This document shows positions 50,469-64,000 of a DNA stretch of 64,000 nucleotides, piece by piece (within the stretch, counting starts at the first letter, position 1; each line of letters begins with the position of its first letter). Location of the stretch: contig CM060734.1 of NCBI GenBank assembly GCA_030704615.1, positions 39,450,042 through 39,514,041 of the forward strand, read 5' to 3'. The translations under genes were made by a program, and so were the position numbers. The notes below the pieces were generated by a model, which was given only the letters and a program-made list of their open reading frames with translations, ran no database searches and had not been told where the DNA came from. The stretch comes from Takakia lepidozioides. Its lineage: Eukaryota; Streptophyta; Takakiopsida; Takakiales; Takakiaceae.

Positions 50469-51066
50469 AAGTTGAAGCTCAGTTGAGATGAAAAAGAAGT
50501 TGAATCCAAGCTTCAAGCCCTCAGCCACAGCGGGATCAGGGTCCATACAGTTAACCACTCCCCAAAATTCAGATCTCATTAAACGCGTTTCCATTCTAAT
50601 GGACCAAATGGATATAATTAGTGTAACTACTCAAGTGATCAATTTGATACGCCCTTGTTGTAGGAAAAGAGGGTATAGCAGCTATGGACAATTAAATGTG
50701 TTGTTGGACCAGACCTAGCCAATGGCAGAACATTGGCTCTTGCCCTTCTAATCATTAGCAGCGAATTCCATATAAATTGAGTATATCATGGTCCGAGGTC
50801 GCGAGATGTGACCTCTGGTGACCATTTAAGATAAACAATCTCGTAGGTCACCCTCTGATACCATGCTAATTATGTCGACAACCAAGTTGTAGCCCAACTC
50901 TGGTAATGGGCACATACCACCTCGGAAGTGGTTGTGGATTCAATCCACCGATTGGTGTCACAAAGGGGTCCACCTTCCTACATGAAGGCAGTAGCCCTTT
51001 AGGGTGAAGAGACACCATAAGATACGCTTTCTTCAGGAGGCATCATACTTTACTTTACTTTAATTA
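50469..51066. other. Spacer, no gene
   Basis: Between two copia elements. It includes gataccatgctaatta, a phrase often found near copia primer sites, but no element is defined. Confidence 0.35.
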
Positions 51067-52250
51067 TGTCATAGGCTCATTGAAACAGTGCAGAAAGAGA
51101 GAGTAAATTCTCTACATGTTGATATATGGAAAAATGAGATAGTGAAAGAACATTAAAGGCACAATAGTGATTCGTCATAACCCTAATCTAGACACAACCG
51201 TCTAACTACCACCAATTGAATACATTGTCTAGAATATCATGAACAGGTACAATGTTTGGTGATGATGAATGAGGTTTGTTAGAGGATGAAATCTCTCCAA
51301 CACTCCCTCTTCAGCAGCATCCGAAGATTTGTTGTTACTGACCCTCATTCGACATGTTCTTCAAGACTCCCCCTTCAGCAAGAATCTAATAACTTAAATG
51401 ATGTTGAGGATAATCCAAGGGCGTGTACACATCATAGATGTTTGTCCTTGGGGAAGAGGTTTAGTGATGACATCAACGCCCATTAGATCAGTAGGGGTAT
51501 AAATGAGTTGAATGACTTTAGCCTCAACTTTCTCGCGTAGGAAATCATGATAACATAGCTCTATGTGCTTAGAGCGATCATGAAATCTAGGATTTTTGGT
51601 AGCAACACCAGACGGTGGAAACCCAACTTCTTGAAGAAATTGGCGAAGCCAAAGTAACTCCTCAGCTGCTGATGCTGCAACAATATATTCGGATTCAGTA
51701 GAAGATAACGCGACAGTATATTGCTTGCAGCTTTGCCAAGAGACAAGGCAGCCGTCTACATAACCAAAGGTGGAGCGTCGGGTATTACAGTCTGGCCAAC
51801 CTTGCAAGAAAGATGGAGATGTTAGAGTGGAGGATACTCCACCATATTTGAGGCCCATTGTGGCATAACTTGATGATAGTGGAAGACACACTTATAAACA
51901 ACCGCCCAATGAAGTTGGCATGGGGTTGGACATAAATTGAACCAGATGGCCAACACAGCTAGTATAGGCTAGATCAGGTTGAGTACAAGTTACAAGATAC
52001 ATCAAATTGCCTATAGTTTGAGAATAAGGAACATATGATATATTTTCTTGCTCCAAAAAGTGTGCTAGGTAGGCATCATGGCCTTAGATAGGTCATGAGC
52101 ACCAGCTTGATGAGGAGTGCTAATGGGTCTACAATCGCACATATTGAACTTCTTTAAGACGTCAAAGATGTACTTAGCTTGAGACAATGAGAGCTCATGG
52201 GTAGCAGGATTCGCCTAGGCAATAGGCAATAGTACCACAAATCCAGCTTC
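51067..52250 (-). mobile_element. Ty1/copia 3' end (LTR plus RNase H), second family, copy 1
   Basis: Minus strand: RNase H frame GLKYGGVSSTLTSPSFLQGW, GCLVSWQSCKQYTVALSSTE, SEYIVAASAAEELLWLRQFL and NPRFHDRSKHIELCYHDFLR. These are followed by polypurine gaagagggag and the LTR 51302-51067 (TGTTGGAGAG ... ATGACA). The 5' part is missing, and there are frame slips. Confidence 0.8.
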
Positions 52251-52289
52251 CGTACTGATAAAGGGGTTCGAACCATTGTTCCATTACAG

Positions 52290-52839
52290 TTGGTGCACTC
52301 TGACTTGTGTGGGCCTATGCAGATACCTCTATTGGAAGTGTCTGCTATTTCTTGATATTTGTGGATGATTACTCCACATATACTATATGGTGTATTTTCT
52401 TAAAAAGAAATCTGAAGTCTTCTCCAAATTTCAAACATATAAGACCGTGGTGGAGAATCAAACTGGTCGATATCTTAAAGTCCTTGGTGACGAGTATATC
52501 TCCACGGAATTCCACACGTTTTATGCAACACATGGGATCAAATGCCAGTTCGCTATTCCCTACAACCAAAGTCAGAATGGTGTATCAGAGCGTAAGAATC
52601 ACACATCGGTGGAGTCTGCTAGGAGCATGTGGTTGCCCAATATTTTTTGGGCTGAAGCTGTTTGTACAACATGTTACCTTCAAACATCTCCTACACTTTC
52701 TCTGTTCCAGGTTGACATCCCTATGAAGTTTGGATAGGTACTACACCTGATATCCACCACCTTCGTATCTTTGGTTGTCCTGCCTATGAGTATATTCAGC
52801 TAGATGAGACAAGAAAGAAACTTGATCGTTGTGGAAATA
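52290..52839 (+). mobile_element. Ty1/copia integrase fragment
   Basis: Plus-strand integrase core in two frames: CYFLIFVDDYSTYTIW, VYFLKKKSEVFSKFQTYKTV, HGIKCQFAIPYNQSQNGVSE and RKNHTSVESARSMW. It is interrupted at 52840 exactly where the LTR of a minus-strand element begins, so that element inserted into it. Confidence 0.75.
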
Positions 52840-53930
52840 TGTCATAGGATCATTTAAGCAATACAAGAGATAGAGTTGAATTCTCTACATGTTGATGTAT
52901 TAAAATGTGAGAGAGAGAACACTTAAAGTTGGTTCTGCCTAGTGTGAATAGTCATAACCCTAAGTACAGGCACAACTATCTAACTACCTGCACCAATTGA
53001 ATACACTTTAGAGTATCATGAATAGGTGCAATGCTTGGTGATGATGAATGAGGAACTTTATTAGAGGATGTTGATGAAATCTCTCCAACACTCCATTTCA
53101 GCAGCATCCTAAGACTTGTTGTTGCTGACCCTCATTCTCATTCACATTCTTTAAGACTCCCCCTTCAGCAAGAATCCAAGACCGGAGATGATGGTGAGGA
53201 TAACCTAAGAACTTCTGTGCATAATAAATGCTTGTCCTTGGGAAGAGCTTTAGTGAGAATATCAGCCCACATTTGATCAGTGGAGGTATAAAGGAGCTGA
53301 ATAACTTTAACCTCAACCTTCTCGCGTAGGAAATGATAGCGTAGCTCGATATGCTTAGAACGATCATGAAACCTAGGATTTTTTATTAAGGCGATTATCA
53401 CAGTACAATGTAGTTGCGCGCCAGATGGTGAAAACCCACTTCCTGAAAGAATTGACGGAGCCAAAGCAACTCCTTAGCTCCTGATATTGCAACAATATAT
53501 TCAGACTCAATAGAAGATAACGCGACAATACGTTGCTTGCGGCTTTGCCAAGCGATAAGGCAGCCGTCTAGCAAAAATACATAACCAGAAGTGGAGCGTC
53601 GGGTATCAGGGTCACCAGCCCAGTCAGAATCTGTCCAACCTTGCAAGAAAGATGGAGAGGTGAGAGTGGAGGATACTCCACCATACTTGAGGCCCATTGT
53701 GGGCTTGAAGATATCAGAAGACACGCTTAACAGCCGCCCAATGTAGTTGGCCTGGGTGAGAGTAAAGAATAGACGTCATAGCTTCTTGCTCCAAAGGTGT
53801 GGTTGGCATCATGGCCTTTGATAGGTGTGCACCAGCTCGAAGAGAAGTACTAATAGGTCTGCAATCGCTCATATTAAACTTCTTTAAGATTGGTGCCAGA
53901 TTGGTAAGTGAAGACATTATTTTTACTTTG
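52840..53930 (-). mobile_element. Ty1/copia 3' end (LTR plus RNase H), second family, copy 2
   Basis: A second copy of the arrangement at 51067-52250: LTR 53090-52840, RNase H with WTDSDWAGDPDTRRSTSGYV, GCLIAWQSRKQRIVALSSIE, SEYIVAISGAKELLWLRQFF, NPRFHDRSKHIELRYHFLRE and MWADILTKALPKDKHL. It is less damaged than copy 1 but has no 5' half. Confidence 0.8.
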
Positions 53931-54910
53931 TAGTAGTGTATTCATTACTACTATTTAGCACCTTTCCCACTCATATAATGCCTCTAGGAATGTGGATAGC
54001 ATGATGTGTTTTTTCTAATCTAGGGTCTGCCTGTAACAAGATTTGGTTGAGCTATTACCCGTTCACTTATCATTATAATGATTTCAAAATAAGCTGAAAA
54101 CAGTTACCTTTACTTGGTTCACTACCAAGTAAATCACACTAGGGAAGCTGATGTACATGATGTACTTAAATGCACCGAGGTGCATGGCATACTATCCCAT
54201 GCAGTGGATCCATACTCTTAAGGATGTTCTAAAAATGCAGCTCTATTCACTGCCAAGTAAATACCCTGCAGCAAAAAAACTTGGCAATGCTAATATCCCG
54301 CTCAGCCACATTTCAGCAGAATTTTAAATGTGAGAAACCCAGTTGCATTCCTGAGGGAACAGCCATGTGTCGGAAAAATGGACTGGGATTCTTCATCTCC
54401 TCAGAACTGGTGATAAATCACAATCAATGTCGCCTACAACAGTGCTCTTGTTCACATTGGTTTTTAGTCTACACCAACCAACAACCAGGCCTTCTGGAGT
54501 AACAGAGCTATGATATGCCTTGGCAAGGAATAAGGCAAAGGAGACTAACATATAAATCTAACTTTCTCATTATAGACACAGTCATTACATCCATGCATGA
54601 CCCAACCTCCCGCAGTGGCTCCCAAGGGCATTTATTTGTCTTTCTAGACTTTCTGTACAATAGGGAGTAGCAGGAAAGCGTTCTTAGGTCACTACCTCAA
54701 CTGCGGAAACACACACTTCCACATTTTCATAATCTCTATCAACATCTTGAGCCACTTAATTACATACGACAGCTATTCACAAACAACGGCATGCCATTCA
54801 TGTATGAAAGGCAATGACTTGCAACAATCAGAAAGAAAGGAGCAACAGTAAGGTGCCATGCAACTACACCAGCTTCTTCATCTCTATGTAATGCGTCTAG
54901 CATGTCAGAT
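53931..54910. other. ACP 3' flank, no gene
   Basis: No coding similarity is recognised. The right part is presumably the acyl carrier protein 3' UTR. Confidence 0.4.
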
Positions 54911-55087
54911 CTACTTAGCAGCTGGGTGTCTTGCAATATAGTCAATGACTTGTGGGCACGACTTGAGATTGTCAGCTTCATCATCAGGGATCTCCAAAGC
55001 AAACTCTTCTTCCAATTCCATCACAAGCTCCACTACGTCTAAACTATCAAGCCGCAAATCAGTTTGAAAGTTTGCTGATTCTGTTAC
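54911..55087 (-). CDS. mtACP: Mitochondrial-type acyl carrier protein, last exon
   Basis: 58-residue C-terminal exon plus stop. It reads VTESANFQTDLRLDSLDVVE, LVMELEEEFALEIPDDEADN and ends with DYIARHPAAK. The DSLD motif holds the serine that carries 4'-phosphopantetheine. ACP serves mitochondrial fatty acid and lipoate synthesis and, in mitochondria, complex I. The wording matches plant mtACP rather than plastid ACP. The exon starts after a good acceptor at 55087, phase 0. I could not find the upstream exons (transit peptide and first helix, about 60-70 residues). They should lie between 55.1 and 59.1 kb, or the copy is truncated. Confidence 0.85.
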   Translation of the reverse strand, partial: VTESANFQTDLRLDSLDVVELVMELEEEFALEIPDDEADNLKSCPQVIDYIARHPAAK

Positions 55088-55317
55088 CTGTATCCACATC
55101 TCAAGAACAATTATAAGAGGCACAATATACAGTCCCTCAAGTCCCAATTGGTTTTAAGAGTATGCTGATTTTGTGACATATGCCAACATTCCAGAATAAA
55201 TGAATCAGGCATATTATAGTCACTTGGACATCAGACTGCTCAAGACTCCCCTAATAGTCGCGTAGACAAATCCATTCAAGCCCCAACTTGCTTGAAAGTT
55301 TGTTGATTTTTTGAGCT
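55061..55317. repeat. Three diverged copies of the ACP exon 5' boundary
   Basis: agtttgaaagtttgctgatt (55061) spans the acceptor end of the ACP exon and recurs, diverged, at 55151 and 55291 inside the intron. Following sequence such as gacatcaga/gacatcaaacaactcaaga is also shared between copies. Confidence 0.55.
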
Positions 55318-55865
55318 ACATCGACATTCAAGGACAGATGTGTCAAGGGAAATATTTAGTCACCCAGACATCAAACAACTCAAGAGTCCTCCAACAATCC
55401 TTAAGTCCTACACCACCGTAAAGATAAGGACTGGGGGGACATTATAGATCTGGAGTCAATTCTACACTGACAGATGGACATGAAACTTTAAAGGTGCTAC
55501 ATTTCTAGACGGTATGTAGCCCTTCACTCCCTGAGGCTAAATCCATATTCTCGTTGTTTGCAAACATGGGACTTCCATTAGGGAGTGATTATACCATCTA
55601 GACTGACATTCAGACTTATGATTATTACTTCTGACATATGGCATGGATGATCAAATAAAGGCAAAGCCATAATGCTGTAAAGAAGCTCTCTCCTTCCATA
55701 ACATTTCAAACAAGAGTATATAGACTGAACTTGCCAAGGCAAAGTGACCATCGCAGCAGCTAAGTGGCAGGGAGAGAGAGTAGGAGGGCGTTGCACATGA
55801 GAGTCCCCAAATCGATGAAGGTATCCTCCAGGTGCTTTTACCCCTATGAAATACATGGGGATAAG

Positions 55866-56166
55866 ATCCCAGCCAGTGTTTTTTATTCTGGCGAATAATC
55901 GCCAGATTTCGACCTGGAAAATGGGTCAGCTACTTTTACTAAGGAATTCTGGGATTAAAAATCGAGAAAATCGCCAGAAAGCGCCAAAGGATGAATACCA
56001 GGAGCCAGATTTGTCCTACGTGGACCTGTTAAAATATGACACCTGTAATATAGCCTCTTTTCCAGCTCTGTCTCCTCGTTATTCTCGCCACATGGGCGTT
56101 GGGTAGAATCTACATGTCACCCTGCCAGCGATTTTGGAAAAGTGAAAAAAAAACACTGATCCTAGC
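55866..56166. mobile_element. hAT-type MITE with 8-bp target-site duplication
   Basis: A 285-bp element, 55874-56158, starts cagtgttttttattctggcg and ends in the complementary form (reverse complement cagtgtttttttttcac..aatcgctgg). It is flanked by atcccagc and atcctagc (7 of 8 identical). CAGTG ends and 8-bp duplications are characteristic of hAT elements. No transposase is inside. Confidence 0.75.
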
Positions 56167-57700
56167 TAACCTTCCACAGAGATTTTCCATTCCAACTTTG
56201 TATTGTACATATAGAACACCTTACCAGTGGAGGACCATTTTAGGAAGCGACACGCATTCATAAGAATGATGTTTACAACCAACACAGAAACATTACAATC
56301 AGTGCTGGAGAGAGTAAAATTTCACACAATGAGCATCTGCATCAAGCATAAATGCCTTTAGTAAGAGTGAAATGTAACGAGAGCAACTACAAAGCAAGCT
56401 TAGAGCCACAAGCAAGCTTAGCTAGAGAGTTGCATATTAGAACCAAGTTTTAGGTGATGCACCACAAATAACCATCGTCAAATAGTCAAATTTTACTGTT
56501 GCAACATATCGATATAAGAGCCTAGTAAAATCTGAATTCAGATAACCAGAGCTGAAGATAGCAACATCCAAGGATAACAAGAGTCAAATGCACCAGGACA
56601 AAACTTCCAAGGAAAGACGCGCATAAGAAGAAACTATACAAAGAGGAAGGAACCAGCTCACTTAGAGAGTCAATATAGAGTACGAACTAAAATATATCCT
56701 ATAAAATGATGACATGCTTTGATAACTCCCACTAACTTTAGTTCCTCATAGGCAAAGGCTGCAAATATCCTAAGTTTCTTTGACAGGAAAGCAAGACTCC
56801 AACACGACAGTACTAGGATGCAAATCATAGAAACTCTAGACTTCAAAGCGAAAGAAAGAGAGAGAATGTACTCCTGAGATATTTGCTGTAGCCTTCTGGC
56901 CATAGACCCCACACGCAGAACAGAGAGAGGGGGACAGAGAAACAGAACGTAACTAACACAAGTGGGCTGAAAGCTCCCCACTTGAGACTTGTTTGTTGTT
57001 GATCATTTTGAATAAATCAAAGGCTGAAATGCCATGTATGTACTTATTCTGTCTCAAAGGAGATGCAAAGCATACCTTTATCTTTAACTCAAGTGATAAA
57101 ATGTACAGTTGAAAGACAAACAACTCACAAAAGTCCATCCTTTCTTACCCTAGACAAGCGCTCAATGTAGAAGTACAATTCAACTCGCAAGAGTTTTCAA
57201 AAATAGAATACCACCACCAAAGGAATTAGAACACTGAAGTGAGAATACATAGGAAGATTGGCAACAAAAACATCTACAATTTTTTTTAAGATTCTTAAAA
57301 ATCATCAGGTAGTCACGTATTGATGTTAGAGTATAGACACACCTCAAAGTGATGTAAGGTTATCATCCCCGAGTCTTAGATTGAGAGCATCCTTCCAGTA
57401 GTGCACAGATGCACTTCATAACAATCTGCTTTCAGATGTTGCCTTTCCATAGTAGCATCTGACACCAATTCAATGTATCTACTGCTATATTAGAACAGTA
57501 CAGTGTAAAGTGGGAGTGACTGAAACAATTGTCCAATATATCTGCCGTTCATTTAGACAAGTGATAAATACCTCTGAAAAGTGGGAGCAGTAGGTGAATT
57601 AATGTCTTTTTACTTGCCCAATATCTTTAGCCCAACAAGAGGTGGCTGTTTCCCTACCTGTAGACATGATATAAACAATTTGTTTGGGCTATGAGAGAGA
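56167..57700. other. Intergenic/intronic, no supported gene
   Basis: Several short minus-strand frames occur but none resembles a known family. It may contain the missing ACP introns and exons. Confidence 0.35.
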
Positions 57701-57710
57701 GACATTGTAC

Positions 57711-57992
57711 TCATAAGACGTTGTTTGCCGTAGCCTTGTGGCCATTGACCCCGCGCCCAGTTTGAGCGGGAACAAAAGGGACAGAACCTACCTCTGTGAG
57801 GGGCTGACGTTGGTAGTAAGACTTACCTTCATATATAGAATTAATCCGGGTTTTCCAGATATCCTCTAGAAATCCCTTCACACAAGCATCAATCTGCTGT
57901 GTGTGATTTGCCCAAAAACTAGGACTCAGGAGGGCCTGGGCTTTTGGCTCAGCCTCGAGACTTTCAAAATTGGTAAACAGGGGTACAGGCAC
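57711..57992 (-). repeat. Module A, best preserved copy (93-codon open frame)
   Basis: An uninterrupted minus-strand frame: FTNFESLEAEPKAQALLSPS, FWANHTQQIDACVKGFLEDI, WKTRINSIYEGKSYYQRQPL, TEVGSVPFVPAQTGRGVNG and HKATANNVL-stop. The same protein string, variously decayed, appears at 9470, 14464, 17831, 31072, 31402 and 62788. I do not recognise the family. The protein-level conservation among decayed copies indicates a mobile coding sequence. Confidence 0.7.
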
Positions 57993-59168
57993 AATTCCCT
58001 TGATAGATTTGAAGAGAGCGTCTCTTTGGTAAGAGAACCCCGGACAGGAAAAACTACAGGAAAAACTAGTGGATAAGTCAAAACCACATTAGAAGGAGAG
58101 AGAGATCGAGAATGTACTCGTGATTTGACTTTGCTTGCTATAGCCTAGGGTTCAGCATGCAGTACCACTTGAGACTCGGACTAAAATTCTTGGATGCATA
58201 TTCATCACAATCTTATGTGATTGCACGTGGTTGTTGATATCTAGACTGGTGGGGGACATCCAGTTTGAATGCCCAATGAGTACTTCAACACTGTTCCTCT
58301 TGGCCACAATGTCACAATGCCAGTACATTTTATTCATGAGGCCAAAGAGAGTGCAATAATTAGCCAGCATGTTGGCTATGACGCGCACTTTGTAGCATAG
58401 TGCTCATGGATACCAACCCTCACAATGATTCTCTGGTAGTCACCCACCAGGGAAATGAGACTTGGCTGACTGATGGAGTGGTTGCCCATGGCCTCTGACA
58501 ATATGCTTAGAAGGATGCATTACTATTCCATAAAAATGATCAAGCTGATCTTACATTGCTATTGTGGTCCTTTCCATACACCAGGAGCATAGTACTGATA
58601 GAAGGCTGCTATGAAGGATCACTGGCTTGATACTAATGCGTATGATGCTAATTGCAAGAGAGATAACATTTGCTTGACTCAAACTTAAGCTATTGTGTTC
58701 CAGTCAAAGCAGAGTCTTGATCTCGAAATTGCTCCTACGGCCCACTAATACAGCTTAACTTGCACCATGCTAATTCCAACACTGCTGGCACATCCTATTG
58801 AGAGAATAATTACAAATTACATTTCAAACACATATGGCCCATTGCTGCCCCTCCCCTCCCCTCCCCTCACGCTGTACCACGCCATGAAGGCGCACCGATG
58901 GCCTCACAGTCTGCAACCCAACTCTCCTCTCCAAGAAGAACGACGGAAACCCCACAGCCGGTTACCGGTTACCGGTACGCAGGTACGAGTCCCGAAAGAG
59001 TTAACTTTAAGTTAACTCAAGTTAAGTTAAGTTAAACTTAAGTAACTAAACCAGTTAATCACAAAAAGGAATTACCTACATATCCCATAATCCCAGTTTC
59101 ACTACTCCTCGCGAGACCTCTTCTCTCCGCCGTGAGCCAGGCGTGGAGGAGCAGCTCAGCATCCAGCC
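57993..59168. other. Region upstream of TrpRS
   Basis: It contains a ccctcccctcc run near 58852, ggttaccggttaccgg near 58962, and a palindromic array of gttaa/cttaa words at 59000-59060. It is presumably the TrpRS promoter, possibly shared with ACP if that gene starts here. No ACP first exon could be identified. Confidence 0.4.
59000..59060. repeat. GTTAA/TTAAC tandem palindromic array
   Basis: Repeated gttaac, aagttaa and acttaag words, several self-complementary, lie about 110 bp upstream of the TrpRS start codon. Confidence 0.6.

Positions 59169-64000
<4,832 letters not shown>

Noticed and set aside
53098-53367. 89-codon minus-strand ORF
   Set aside because: Alternative frame of the copia RNase H/LTR junction, not a gene.

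Overview
The window reads as land-plant nuclear DNA. Genes have short exons and GT..AG introns. They are separated by kilobases of AT-leaning sequence that holds Ty1/copia debris, LINE tails, a hAT-type MITE and microsatellites. The gene set is plant-specific in places: an RTE1-family ethylene-signalling protein, a PFA-DSP phosphatase, and organellar TrpRS and ACP. I cannot name the species. A bryophyte, lycophyte or fern is my guess, at low confidence.

Exon models were built by hand from splice sites, reading frame and remembered family sequences. Six of them sum exactly to whole codons: RTE1-like (+, 5302-6970, 3 exons, 235 aa), an organelle-type LpxB-like protein (-, 13993-7801, 11 exons, 482 aa), a single-exon GT4 glycosyltransferase (+, 15806-17374, 522 aa), the 18S rRNA methyltransferase BUD23 (-, 27388-23750, 9 exons, 289 aa), cytosolic pyruvate kinase (+, 28219-32034, 4 exons, 516 aa) and PFA-DSP (-, 36126-33860, 5 exons, 182 aa). 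On the right are the last exon of a mitochondrial-type acyl carrier protein (-, 55087-54911) and ten exons of an organellar tryptophanyl-tRNA synthetase that runs off the window (+, 59169-64000).

Layout: 1-5.3 kb is intergenic with small repeats. RTE1 and LpxB converge at 5.3-14 kb. LpxB and the glycosyltransferase diverge around 14-15.8 kb. At 17.4-23.7 kb there is a repeat-rich gap with an AT-rich island. BUD23 and pyruvate kinase are head to head at 23.7-32 kb with an ~830 bp shared promoter region. PFA-DSP converges on PK at 33.9-36.1 kb. At 36-54 kb is a decayed accessory block: three FCP1/NIF-like phosphatase modules (40.9-44.9 kb), a broken BAHD acyltransferase, and several rearranged copia fragments with LTRs. 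ACP and TrpRS lie at 54.9-64 kb with a gap between them.

There is no operon-like pathway. The unifying themes are organelle biology (LpxB-like, ACP, TrpRS), housekeeping (PK, BUD23) and signalling (RTE1, PFA-DSP). The most unusual material is a dispersed protein-coding repeat of unknown kind ('module A', at least six copies on both strands), the degenerate FCP1-like cluster, and exon boundaries re-duplicated into neighbouring introns in both PK and ACP.
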